The translations under genes and the position numbers were made by a program. This document shows, one piece after another, positions 12,503 through 25,200 of a DNA stretch of 64,000 bases (positions within the stretch are counted from its first letter, which is position 1; each line of letters opens with the position of its first letter). The DNA lies in NCBI GenBank assembly GCA_963924555.1, contig OZ004581.1:992001-1056000 (forward strand), read 5' to 3'. The DNA comes from Crambe crambe. Taxonomy: Eukaryota > Porifera > Demospongiae > Poecilosclerida > Crambeidae. The notes beneath the pieces were generated by a model. That model was not told the origin of the DNA and did not search any database. It saw nothing but the letters and a program-made list of their open reading frames with translations.

Positions 12503-13928
12503 TCACATGAAGTCACCCAATGCTGAACGCTGCTTTGGATGACACATGTAGCACTTCCCTCGTCCTGCTAATCCATAGAAGTGACTCCCACACTTGCGAC
12601 AATGGACCTCTCTGTAGTCACCTATGTGAGTACATATCAAAGAGCAGCATCAGAACTCTCAACACTTTGGGTAAAACCCTGTAATTACACTCATCAATGC
12701 ACATTACCGTTATATAGCAAATATTTTGGGTAATTACACTCACCAATGCACATTCCAAAGCCAGGACAGGCCTTGCAGTGGTTGTGGAACTTGCCACAAT
12801 CAAAGGACGGGTTTCCTTCACAAATGTTAGTCACGTAGATGCCAGCACAATCCTCTCCAGGACAACGAAATGTGGCAGATTCTCCACCCTATGATAAAAA
12901 ATTGTACTAATTATGAATTTTTCTTGTGGTTCATGTGTCAGAGAACACCCTTAATCTCCTAGACCTTCAACTCTAAAACCTGAAATAGGAAAGGTCCTAC
13001 TGATGCATGCCAAAGTGAACCTTAAAAACATAAACCCGACACTAGTGGCCTTACAAAAACTTACATCCTCATAGTCCATGCCACCATAGTCAGGTTGGTA
13101 AAGAATGTCTTTAATAGTACACTCCAAATCAGAATCACACTCAGTCAGACAATTGCCTCTAGCTATGACCTGAAATGAATGTGGAGCAAGCAATACATCC
13201 AAGGACATCATGAAGAGAGAAACTGCAACATTAGGACATTACGAAAGAACGCAATTGGGTGGGTCATCAGTGCTATCCTATTGTACTCACGAGACAAAAT
13301 TTCTCAGCCAACTCTCTAGTGTGGAACTATGGATCTAATATCTCACCTGATCCAAACCAAATTTCTTCTCTGGGTCATCCTCTGGCTTTAGGAGTTTGAC
13401 ATAGCCATTGAGAATCCCAGCCTTGAGGCACATAGACACATTGGAGACGTTTGTCACTCCATGAGCTTTCAAAATAGCATTCACACCCTGAACCGTCATT
13501 TTCTTGGCTGTAGTGGGAGTCCTGAAATAAACAAGACAACTTCAAAAATGCTTAGCTATCGTGTATCATTCTTACCTTGCAGCTGGTTTAGCACCAGTTC
13601 GGGGTTTCTTAACAGCTGCATATCCATCCACACCTACCTTCTGCTTATTCTTAGACCCTGAAAACAACCAGTGAATACCTAGTTTAACTACTGCTCTATT
13701 TTGCAGCCTACAAAAAGCTAGAAACAGTCTGGCAAATAACACTTACCACCAATGGAGCTTACTAGAATACAATTTGAGCTTACCTTTTGGCCTGCCTCTG
13801 GCTCTTTTGGTTGGTAGAGAGGCGCCAGCACCAACTACTTCAGGTTCTGCTGAAGCAGTAGCAGGCTCAAGTGTGGTGTTATTTTCAACAGATACAGAAG
13901 TTATGGTGAGTTCAGGTGCTGTAGCCAT
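12503..13928 (-). CDS. AT-hook, cysteine-rich zinc-binding-like protein
   Basis: The family is not recognised. Six exons agree in phase: 13784-13928, 13576-13657, 13347-13521, 13065-13169, 12744-12888 and 12503-12621, giving 256 residues. Residues 38-50 contain a classic AT-hook core (RARGRPKGK), followed by a basic lysine-rich stretch, which suggests a nuclear DNA-binding protein. The C-terminal half has about 16 cysteines with histidines in paired spacing: CLTEC, FRCPGEDC, CGKFHNHCKAC, MCIG, HCRKCGSHF, CYMC. This implies several zinc sites. It is vaguely IBR-like, but no known order of ligands fits. The start is the ATG of MATAPELT, 182 bp from the end of the PHF10-like gene. The intervening promoter region holds CACGTG and a CpG-rich AAAATGGCGCG element. 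Confidence 0.75.
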
Positions 13929-14110
13929 TATCTTGGAGAGAGAAATACAGTCAAAGAAGAGTTTTTTAGCCAGCTATAATTCTGGAAAGAGGACAGAAGC
14001 AGCTGCTTTCTTGCCACGTGCTCATGGCGCGCGCTAGCTAGCTAGGAAAAAATGGCGCGTTAAGTCGCGCATGCGTCCTTCTATTGAACTTGAACTTGAT
14101 AACATTCATA

Positions 14111-17100
14111 TCATGTACATGTAGAGGTTCTGTTCTTTTTATGATATTTGTCAACAGCGTCTCTGACTTCCCCACGACAGATGCAGCAGACGTAGGTAGA
14201 CTTATCCTCCTTGGAGAGCTCCTTATACCTCTCCTCGCTAATACCATCACATTCTGGAAGAAAACGAGCAGTTTAATATTGGCAGACAATGGAACCTCCA
14301 ATAATGGGACCCAGCCTTTTGTCCTTTGTAGAGAGGTTGCCCTCTTTTGGAAGTTATTTTGTATAGAGTGTATATACAAAGGTAGGCATGCACTTTAGTG
14401 TCTTTAAGTAGAGGCTCAATTGTATATTCAAGTTACCTGTATGAATCCAGCGGTCACATGAGTCACAGCAGACCATGGGACTGTCTGTCTCGTCATCATG
14501 GTAAACTTTCAGGCAAATTGGACAGAAAAATCCCTTACGAAAGTAGGCCGAGCACTCGTGACACAAGGTGTGTATGAACTTTCCCTTGTGATACTGCACA
14601 AAAAGAGAAAGTAAGTACAGTGGAACCTCCAAATAAAGGATACACTGCAGGACAGGCATTTTATCCCTTGTAGAAAAAATGTCCTCTCTTCAGAGTTGTA
14701 CATTATTCAAGGACTCTCTTAAAGAGGACAAACCTCTCAACAATCTCTACAAAGGATGTTTGCCATAACTTCTGCATTACCTCATGTTTCCATCTCACTT
14801 CTGCTGAATCAGCTCTCCCCCCGGGACCACTTGGTGTGATGCAACCACAACTCGCACAACTACTGCAGATTTTGCACGACCACTGACCTGAGCAAGAGAA
14901 GAAAGAGTGATACTGAATGTGGAATCCCTGAAATGCTAAAGATATTTCTATGTCCCATTGTATACGTATATCAATTCATATCCTGATAAGGCAGTTCCAA
15001 ACTAATCACTTGTTTAACGGATTTTTTTCTCCTTTCTTATAGGCAGGCAGGACGAAATAAACTTAAACATAAACTACCTCAGTATACTATGCATCATGTT
15101 TATATGGTCATGTGTTCTAGTATACAGAGAAACAAGAGTATACTGGGATCTAGTATACAAAGATGATCGGCAGTATATTGAGAATATACAAGTTTAAATT
15201 TATTTCAATTCTGTCAAAATAGGGCAGGGAAATCCGTTAAACAAGTAATTTATTTTGAACTGCCTAATAATAAAACATACATAGCTGTGAGAATATCTAT
15301 ATACGAGGAAATCTCTGAATAATGGGCACATTCGGGACCCATCTTTTAGTCCTTTGTAGAGAGGTTGTCTTCTTTTTGGAGGTTATTTTGTATGAAGTGT
15401 ATATACAAAGGTACTTTTAGATTGTCCTTTGTTGAGAGGTTTGTCCTCTGTCCTTCAGAGTCACTGACTTCTTACCTGAAGGTATCTCAGTGAGACCAAC
15501 ACAGAAGGAGTGGTACCCTCTATCGCACTCATCACAGCACATCATCTTGTCCTCGTTGTCTGGGTTACTGCATAGCTGGCAAGTCTTGCAGTCCAGACAC
15601 TGCCAAGGGTAGCTCCGTAAGATGGTAAGTCCCTTCTTGTTCAGATCATAACAGGAAGGATGGACTGCAAAATATCAGCTATTGAGTGCTTCAATCTGAT
15701 GCATGTATACTAAGAAAGTTGTGTGTATGCAGCATACTGATCTCCAGTTCAGGACAATACATCAACTTTAGAGATGGTGGCTCTTTAGAGAGGCCAATAT
15801 AGGAGATTGGAATAGGTGCTGTTTGGGACATGCTGGAGTGGCCTTAATAGAGAGGTAGTCTCTTTAGGGAGGTTGAAATGGTTGAAATAGGTGCTGTTTG
15901 GGACATGGTGGAGTGGCCTTAATAGAGAGGTGGTCTCTTTAGGGAGGTTGAAATAGGTGCTGTTGGGACATGGTTGAGTGGCCTTAATAGAGAGGTGGTC
16001 TCTTTAGGGAGGCTGAAATAGCTGGAATAGGTGCTGTTGGGACATGGTGGAGTGGCCTTAATAGAGAGGTGGTCTCTTTAGAGAGGTTGAAATAGCTTAT
16101 CTCTTTAGGGAGGCTGAAATAGCTGGAATAGATACATAGTGGATGGTACTTACTTGAGCCGTTACAAATGGAACACGTGATCATGTCTTCAGGATGACCC
16201 AACTTGTTACACGAACGTCCTTTAAAACAAACTCTGCAAAGAGAGGACTGAAAAGATGATTATTAATTAAAGGAGTTACCTCATTATAGGACTGAACCAA
16301 CCTTTATCGTCTGTTTTACTTTTGTGTCAATGGATGCAGATGGCATTTCCTTAGCAACAGCAGGTGAGCTGGGCACAATCTTGACACCACTGCTACCCAC
16401 AACTGTGACGTCTACTTTACTTCCATTATTGGTTCCAATCCCTAAAGATGCATTTTTAGATTCCAAACTGACACTTTCATTGGCATTGACTCCTCCGACA
16501 TGTGGTTTTAGAGAGTTTTTGGCAGCTGAAGCAGATTGAAGTGACTTTGACAGTATTGCAGAGAGAATAGAACTGGAGAGAGAGATGTTTGGTTTTGGAA
16601 GTGATGTTGATGGACTGGAACTGGATCCCGATACAGAACGAGAAAACAGTGATCTGAGAATGGAATTTGAGATTAAGTCTGTAGAAGACGTGGAATCGGA
16701 AGTGATTTGTTGCTCAGGTACCTAGGAAATAAAATCATGGTGAACTTTACACTTGTGGGACCAGAAATGTCCTAATACAAAGCTAGATGTCCTAATATAA
16801 AGCTAGGTGTCCTAATACAAAGCTAGATGTCCTAATACAAAGCTAGGTGTCCTAATACAAAGCTAAGTGTCCTAATACAAAGCTGGGTGTCCTAATACAA
16901 AGCTAGAACAAAAGGTCTTAGGTGTCCTATTACAAATAGGACACCTTGTTTTAATATGAAGCTAGGTGTCCTAATACGAATCCAGGTGTCCTAATACAAA
17001 TCTAAGTGTCCTAATACAACTAGATGTCCTAATACAACCTTTTTGATTATTGTAGATGCATCCACGACTGTGTTGAGTGGCAGCTTGTTCAGCTCAGTAG

Positions 17101-19111
17101 CAGAGTACTGCCTCACTTGGTCACTGTACTGACCGGGAAGGAGGGCCACTGGGTAACGAGAGAGACGTGGGGAGGGAAGCACCACAGGAGGTCTTCTTGG
17201 GACATGGACCAACTGCACTCGGGTATGCAAAAACAAACAAGCAAACATGATACAATAGTCAATAAAGGTACATTGTATATATATAGGCTTAAGTGGAGAG
17301 ATTATTTTGTGAGCAATTGTATTAGCAGATCAACTGACATTCGTTTGATTGTCCATATATTCCTTCCTCACACTGCGACGGATTTCTGCCAACTGAGAAT
17401 TATAACTGACCACACCCCTCAATGCTGCATCTGTGATATCACTGGCAATCACCATAGACTCTGCCTATAATGCAAAAAAGGCTACTAATAATGCACATCA
17501 GTGTGACTAGCAGCCACTTGGTTCCACTGTGCAAAAGGGTCACCTCTGTATACACAGCAGTTCAGTCCCAAGCAAGCTAGCTAGGGTGACCATTATAACT
17601 CTGTATAGCAGTCACTTTATTGTTCAGTCCCAAGGGTGACCTTTATAACATGGTTTCCACTATGTAAAAGGGCCACCACTGTAATAGCAGTCACTTTGTT
17701 GTTCAGTCCCAAGGGTGACCTTTATAACATGATTTCCACTATGTAAGAGGGCCACCTCTGTAATAGCAGTCACTTTGTTGTTCAGTCCCAAGGGTGACCT
17801 TTATAACATGGTTTCCACTGTGCAAAAGGGCCACCTCTGCAATAGCAGTCACATTCAGTCCCAAGGGTGACCTTTATAACAAGATTCACTCACCTGCATC
17901 GCCACTCGTTTGGATTCCATTCCTTTTCTTCTCAGGGTGGCTTGGAATTCCCTCTCCTGTAGGATGGCCTGGTACTCCTCATACTTGCGGGGATACTCCT
18001 CAGCCATCAGTTCCAATACTTCCTCACTCCGCAGAGCAACCAGCCCTGAGGCAATAATAATATCATCACATGATGCCATGCATAACACTCTGTAATATTC
18101 TCTGCATGTAACCTCTAAGTGTGGACACTTTAAGGATCAGTGATAAGTGTCCTGTATTAAGGAGGTGTCCTCAATTCAGGGGTGAATTAATACCTAGAGA
18201 GGAACCTCTAAGTGTGGACACTTTAGGGACCAGTATTAAGTGTCCTGATAAGTGTCCTGATTAAGGAGGTGTCCTAGAGTGGAACCTCTAAGTGTGGACA
18301 CTTTAGGGACCAGTGATAAGTGTCCTGATAAAGGAGGTGTTCTAGAGTGGAACCTCTAAGTGTGGACACTTTTGGGACTTGTCGTCCTGATTAGAGAGGT
18401 GTCCTTAATTTAGGGGTGAATTAATTAATATATTACAGAGGGATATACCGAAACGTGTCAGGTTCAGAGTCCACATTTAGGAATTTTGATAAAAGGCAAT
18501 GGTCAAATTGACTGGACAAAGGGGGGAGGGGATAAGACAGAAGAGTCTGGTGTTAGGCTGCTATTGTGAGCACCCTAACAAGATCTATCAGCTAGATAAA
18601 CTACTATACCTTACCCATATTACTTTGCATTTCTGTGACAACCCCTCTACCCAACAGATACTTCCGCTCATCAATATCCATGTTTCGCCGATACAAATCT
18701 ATGTAAGGAAGGCATAATGACATACTGGCATTGAATACTACTCTGCATTAGTAATTACTGACCAGGATACTTCCTCTGTATTCCCCGGATATCCAAGAAT
18801 TCCTTGACCTGTTCCTGTAGCATGTAAAAATCGGCTCCATCATTGCCTAAGGGCCACTGATACTCAAAAAGTTTAGAAGCAGGGAAATAGTCTGTTTTCA
18901 GTCTCTTCTCCTCATTGGTGATTTCTTCCTCAGCTAAACTGCTGTCAACACTGCAGGAACGACTTCGCTTACTTCTTGATGAAGAATTCTATGATATGAA
19001 AAAATGAAAGAATGTTGACTAGACTCCAGGTATCTTGCAAAACTACAGGGGCGCTTTAATTAGAATAGTGATAAAAATTTAATTATCTACCTCATTCTTA
19101 TTTCTTTCCAT
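14111..19111 (-). CDS. PHF10: PHF10/BAF45A-like PBAF subunit with extra C-terminal PHD-like region
   Basis: Predicted chromatin-remodelling (PBAF, SWI/SNF) subunit that reads histone tails. Twelve exons keep phase: 19091-19111, 18763-18988, 18615-18698, 17894-18045, 17372-17464, 17039-17212, 16302-16721, 15476-15664 with 16154-16247 before it, 14781-14887, 14437-14593 and 14111-14253, giving 619 residues. The N-terminal SAY region (about 40-250) is well preserved: FEYQWPLG, GADFYMLQEQV, LVALRSEEVLELM, SRYPVALLPGQY, LNKLPLNT. A serine-rich linker follows (251-390). Two PHD fingers come next (about 391-500; ITCSICN, MMCCDECDRGYHSFC, WSCKICSSC). A further zinc block then occupies about 510-605 (LCHECSAYF, FCPICLKVY, MVCCDSCDRWIHTGECDGI, YVCCICRG), which vertebrate PHF10 lacks. 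Introns carry four different minisatellites. Confidence 0.88.
14286..14415. mobile_element. Family-B hairpin element, intronic copy
   Basis: It carries the family words 'tggaacctcc', 'gtcctttgtagagaggttg', 'ggaagttattttgtatagag' and a tail word 'gaggctc'. It lies in an intron of the PHF10-like gene. Further copies in the same gene are at 14616-14745 and 15312-15462. Confidence 0.75.
15312..15462. mobile_element. Family-B hairpin element, intronic copy
   Basis: About 150 bp with 'ctctgaataatgggcaca' at one end and 'cctttgttgagaggtttgtc' near the other. It sits about 10 bp from exon 9 of the PHF10-like gene. Confidence 0.75.
15775..16135. repeat. Minisatellite, about 66-bp unit, 5 copies
   Basis: The unit contains 'ggtgctgttgggacatggtg' followed by 'gagtggccttaatagagagg'. 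It fills most of the intron between the two exons that encode PHD1 of the PHF10-like gene. Related units lie at 2515-2670. Confidence 0.9.
16765..17040. repeat. Minisatellite, about 20-bp unit, 13 copies
   Basis: The unit is 'gtgtcctaatacaaagctag' with small changes. It occupies the intron between exons 6 and 7 of the PHF10-like gene and ends at the 5' splice site. Confidence 0.92.
17520..17885. repeat. Minisatellite, about 78-bp unit, 4-5 copies
   Basis: The unit includes 'cagtcccaagggtgaccttt' and 'tttccactatgtaaaagggc'. It fills the intron between exons 4 and 5 of the PHF10-like gene. Confidence 0.9.
18107..18425. repeat. Minisatellite, about 65-bp unit, 4 copies
   Basis: The unit includes 'aacctctaagtgtggacact' and 'ctgataaaggaggtgtcct'. 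It lies in the intron between exons 3 and 4 of the PHF10-like gene. Confidence 0.88.
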
Positions 19112-19491
19112 GGTCAGAATTATCAGTCACTTGCACTAGATATCATCAGTGAAATAAAATAAACTGTTAATTACTAGTCGAGCAACAGTGGTCATCTCTA
19201 TAGCACTTGGACTTCAAGTCTAGTCTTGGTACATATTATGGTAAGGGTCGCCTCTACGCGCATGGGTTGGTAAGGGTCGCCGCTGCGCCAGACTCGATTC
19301 TACATACAGTAGCTGTAGCTGTACAGACAGCAATTATTTAACAATTATTATTGTGATTATTGTACATATTAAATGTGAAGCACACAAAATTAATGTAAAA
19401 AAAAATTTCCAACACTATCTGTAAATATATTAGTGGTTTGTGTAAAGGAATCAAGTAGTTGTGAGGAATAGTGAGAGGATAATCCTTGTAA

Positions 19492-22194
19492 TTAGTGGTA
19501 AGGGTGTGGAGGGTGGCCACTGCTGCCTCCCCCAAATTGTGATGGATGAGAGGGAGTGTTCTCGTGGGTGGGGTTAGGGGAGGTGGAGCCTGTGGATCGA
19601 TCCCTACCATCAGAGGGGTATGGCTTGTAGGACCCGTCGGGACGCGAGTATTGGGATTGGGATCGAGATGGGGGGACTGGTGTAGGCCTGATGAAAAGAA
19701 AAGAACACACTTACACAATTATTATAGCAAGTCTCTCTCTACATCATGATTCATGCACTAATTCAGACCAATTACAATACAAAATATTTAAAGGTGTTAT
19801 CATGTAATGAGATGGTGAAGGAGGATTGAAGAAAAACTGGCAACCCACTTGGGTTGCCAGTTTTTCTTCAATCCTCCTTCACCATCTCATTACATGATAA
19901 CACCTTTAAACATGCCTAGATGAGAGATAACCATCATTTGTGAATACAAAATATATTGAGAATATCCAGTAGGTTTACAAGAATATACAGAGAGAATATC
20001 CAGTAGGTTTACAAGTATATCCAGTAGGTTTACAAGAAAATACAAACATTTTGATTTTGTTATTATCCTTACCCAAAGACTGGTTGTTGAGCTCCTGACA
20101 TTGGGTGGTATGTCCCTATCGGCATCCCTCCCCTGGGAGCAACTGAGGGAGACACCATGGGCACAGGATGGTACCCCGTACTGGACATATAGCGACTCCC
20201 GCTCATATCAACCCCCCTACCTCCATATGGGGGAGGACCATGCACACCCCCAATGTTGCTGGTGCTTCGTGGGGCACTGCTAATAGGCTGAGTCATGGAT
20301 GGAGACGGGTGATAGTGACTTGTCATCGGTCCCATAGATGCAGTAGGAACTCTATTCATAGGCATACCTGGTGGGTGAATAAAAAATGCACACTAGTGTT
20401 ACTGTCCTGGATATAGAGGGTGTCCCTTAATACAGAGAGTCCACAGTGAGAGGTTCCACTGGGACTAGAACAAGTGTCCTGGATATAGAGGGTGTCCTTA
20501 ATACAGAGAGTCCACAGTGAGAGGTTCCACTGTGTTAGTATGGGACTAGAACAAAGTGTCCTGGATATAGAGGGTGTCCCTTAATATAGAGAGTCCACAG
20601 TGAGAGGTTCCACTGTGTTAGCATTATATGGGACTAGAACAAGTTAAATTTAATTTAGTTCATATTACTTGTATTAGGTGGTCCGAATGACTGGTTCACT
20701 GGACAAGTGTGCCGACTTGGGGTGGTGGGGACCGTCCCCATGGGAGTCGGGGGGTTCTGGCTGGAAGAGTGGGGGAGGGGCTTTTCCCCTCTCTGCCCCC
20801 CACTCCTGGGGTAAGATGGCATCGGACTGTTGGAGCGATGGCTGCAGGAAAAATTCACATGTCATAGCATGCATGCTACATGCATGTCCTACGAATGCCA
20901 CAAGCTACATGCATGTCCTATAAATGTCACATGCTAGCATGCTACATAATTACTGCATCCATTAAGATCACACCTCCTACCTTGAGTTGGGTGGCAACTG
21001 CGGCTGTTGGTGAAGGTTCAGAGCTACTGGTTTTTGCTGTGGAGGGACGTTACTCGGAGCCTGAGGCTTGTCTGGGACATTTCTGCTCATCAAGGTTTGC
21101 TGCAAGGGGAAAGGCATTGTAATCTTTTTTGAAGGTGAAAAGTTAAAATATTCTCTTTATCTTTTTTTGTTTTGTTTTTTGTTTTTTTTCCTTTGGTCTC
21201 ATGAAAACATGATACGGGGAGACCACACCAGCTAGATAAGCTATTAATAATGAAGGGGGTGGCCCCAACACCAAAGCCTACTGGTTAGCCTACCTTTGCA
21301 GCAGTTGAAGGATTGAAATTAGTGCTGACTCCAGCATTTGGGGTATCAGCCACTGCATCAATGTTAAGCCCGGAAGTGTTTCCAATGAGAGAAGGGGCAC
21401 CGCCTGTTCGGAATGTGAGGGGAAAAGAGCTCGTGGGGTTCTATAAGATAAGAGGATACAAATGTTATATTATTCTGTTTTATGCAATGAAATTATTTAC
21501 ATATGATATGCTTGGGTACAAAGTACAGCACCATAGTTACTAGTGGAAGCTCCTGTAATTACTCAAAGCTGTAGTTGTCGCCCATCACCATTAATAAATT
21601 ACTGGATACAAAGGGCACATTACATCTCTCTCTCTCTCTCCTCCCACCCCCAAGGAAGCAACATAGGATCCACCTCTGATGCATGATTAACTTACAACTC
21701 TGCTATATTTCAATTGGCTGATCGTGTTGTTCATCTCAAACAGTTTGACTTTCAACTCTCTTATCTCGTTCTCCGCAACTTCTTTGTCATCCTGCACCTC
21801 ATGCATCTAAAAATACAAGATTAAAAACTAAGTTCAGAGCTCAAGTGATGCATACAGTGGAACATCTGTAATATAATATAGTGCATGTATTTCTATTAGA
21901 CTGCTTCCCAGCCCTTCCTCTCTCACTAGATATCAAAGGAAAAAAATTAACATTTTTCTTTATTGAGAGGCTATCTAATAGTGAGAAAGGAACAAGGCTG
22001 TATTTCTCCGAGTTAAAATGCTTACACGTGACGTCACATCTGACATTTCACTCTCTTTTTGTTTGAGTTTGTTTTGGAGTTGGGTGGCTTGACTGTCGGC
22101 CATCATATACTTCAGGTTCGATTCTTCTAGCTCTATTCTTATTGAGCTCAGATCTATGTCCTTGCTTCTTAATTCTCTTGAGTAGTCTTCAACC

Positions 22195-22234
<40 letters not shown>

Positions 22235-25200
22235 TATTGAAACCGCTTTGCTCCTTTTGATGAAAATCCAATCAAACCTGTTTGTCCATGGTCTTCTGTA
22301 GTTCCAACAGCTCCTTCTGTAGGCGCTCCACGATGTCATTTCCCCCCGAGTTTCCGTCTCGTGCCCTGTCCAACTCAGACTTGAGGGACTCTATCTGTGA
22401 GCTAAGCTCGTCACGATCAGACAGAACGGTGGCATAGAGATGTGTTAGTTCTTCAACCTTATCTTGAAGTTTTTCTGGAGGGGAGGGAGAGATATAAAAC
22501 CTGAGTCAAACCAAAGCTATTACTCTTACCTTTCTCAAGAGATATCTTCTTTGCATTTCCTTCGAGCTGGTTAATTTTGTCGAGATATTCGGCCTTTTCT
22601 TTTCGCTCTTGCTCGAGAGTGGACTGCTTCTCCTGAAGCATTTTCTTTAGGTGGCTAATCTCCTCCTTAGTGACATAAGGTGTTGCGTCCATTCCCACTG
22701 GACCTGGGTCTTCAGTCTAATCACAATAATAATAATAATAATAATAATAATACATTTAATCACCAGGAATCTCCTCATAGTGATGTGATCCATACATATA
22801 CATGCATACATACAAACATACATACATAACAATCATACATGCACCCTAACAAAAACAAACTATTTCAAAATATCCTGTTTGATAACAAGAAAAAGGAAAC
22901 ACAATCAACCAGATCTGACAATATCTGAATAATCCCCAGCATTTGCCAACTTCCTTGCTTTCATACTCAACAAGTTGAACACTTTCCTGCTAAAACGATG
23001 TGTTTATAAGGAAGAAAGCCTTCAAATAAAACCTTCCGGGAATAAAGAAGTGTTTATTCATTGTGCTAGTAGAATTAGAAGCATGTAAACAATGAGATAG
23101 GCAAATGATGTAATAAGCTATCATATTACCAACTATCATATTGCCACAGAGGGAATTAGGCCCTGAGATATAATTAAACGTGATGATGATTAAATCCATG
23201 GAGTGAAGCTAGAATGGCCCAGTGTGTTTATTATCAGTATACTATTAGTGTACTAGTATCAGTATACTGAATTTGGCTGTGGCTATTCCCTCAACGGAAA
23301 AAAAAAAGAAGAAGAAGAAGAAAAAGATGATTAGAAGTCGCTAATACAGTCCAATATATCACATGAAGCTCTCCTACTATTTCTACTGCAGATGCTACAT
23401 TGTGGACAAGACTAAAGGGCCGCCTTAAAATCAACCCACAACTAGCTGCACACACACACATGACAATAACAAAGTGATAACACTAGATTATAATCAACAA
23501 CAAAAGATGGAAAAAAAATCCCTTCAAATCAAGTTGAAAATCAACTTCAAATGCTCTCACTGGTTAGCTACCATATTTGGTCATCTGAAGGCATAGTTTA
23601 GATGCACACACTTGATTGCCTAGTCCAGTCCCCTTGGCAGTGTTATTGTAACTATGGTATTTGAAACTGATGCACAAAGATTACTTAGCCTTTTCTTTGT
23701 CAATGTTTATAGTGCAAATCTTCGCTATGTACTGCCCCCCTGAGGTTTGGAATTAAGACTGTTCTGTCCATCTTGGCTTAAAATGGTGTATTCATGAGAA
23801 GTTCAGGCAGTATTTACTAGTGTCCTGGATATAGAGAGGTACAGAGAGTCCACAGTGAGAGGTTCCACTGTGTTAGTATGGGATTAGAACCAGTGTCCTG
23901 GATATAGAGGGTGTCCCTTAATACAGAGAGTCCACAGTGAGAGGTTCCACTGTGTTAGTATGGGACTAGAACAAGTGTCCTGGATATAGAGGGTGTCCTT
24001 AATACAGAGAGTCCACAGTGAGAGGTTCCACTGTGTTAGTATGGGATTAGAACCAGTGTCCTGGATATAGAGGGTGTCCTTAATACAGAGAGTCCACAGT
24101 GAGAGGTTCCACTGTGTTAGTATGGGACTAGAACCAGTGTCCTGGATATAGAGGGTGTCCCTTAATACAGAGAGTCCACGGTGAGAGGTTCCACTGTGTT
24201 AGTATGGGACTAGAACAAGTGTCCTGGATATAGAGGGTGTCCTTAATACAGAGAGTCCACAGTGAGAGGTTCCAGAGAGTCCATAGTGAAAGGTTCCACT
24301 GTGTTAGTATGGGACTAGAACGAGTGTCCTGGATATAGAGGGTGTCCCTTAGTACAGAGAGTCCTAATCAACCAAAAGATTCCACCCCAGCATTAGCACA
24401 GGACCAGAACAAACATTTACATTCTATTCCCATGCCCAAGAGCAAATCCACCCCCAATAGATGATTAGAAGCCAGCCAGTGCAGCTGCATGCTAATAACA
24501 TGATATAAACAGTAGACAATCCCCACACAAAAACCATATACAGCTCATTGGCAGAGGGATAAAGATATCCACACAAAAACACAAAAGGAAATTTCCCCTT
24601 TCCTTGACTTGCATGCTATGTTCATGGAGATATCCATTGGCTAATTTGAGAGGTCACAGGTGTTAAGCGTAAACATGTCTGTGGGGAATTCACCTCAACA
24701 CCATTCAATATAAACAATGCATTAGTGATACAATACTTAAACTTCCTGCATATTTGTATGGAATTGAACACTAATTCTCGGAAGTATATGGCTTTTGAAA
24801 CGCATAGTAATTGTACCGCCTAATAATCCCACACTTAAATTTCAGATGGTATATAAAGAAGTTAATATACATAGCAGGAATTATATGCCTGGTGAGGGGC
24901 AGTACCTCAACAAGGGTAACATGAATTGTCAAGGTAACTTTGAATAATGGCACCAGTAGTAAACATGTAAAAAGATCTCTTTTCCCCTATCCGCTCCCCC
25001 TGTGACTCCATTAATATCCAGGAGTCTCTACAAATATATCATATTCTCCCTCCCTCCCTCCCCCTAATTAAGAGTAACCCAACCTAAGAGTAACCTAACC
25101 CTTCCAATTTACCTCACTGATTGGACGTCCACTGGAGCTGCTGATTTCAGAGTCACCACTCCCTGACTTCGTGACCTCCTTGCCCCCATCGACCTCACTC

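Larger units (their letters stand above)
22717..25112 (-). other. Long intron of coiled-coil paralogue A
   Basis: This 2.4-kb intron has no convincing exon. It contains an AAT microsatellite, the seven-copy minisatellite at 23818-24370 and otherwise plain AT-rich sequence. The intron at 26164-27438 is similar, with the 42-bp array and a G25 run (27122-27146). Confidence 0.6.
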
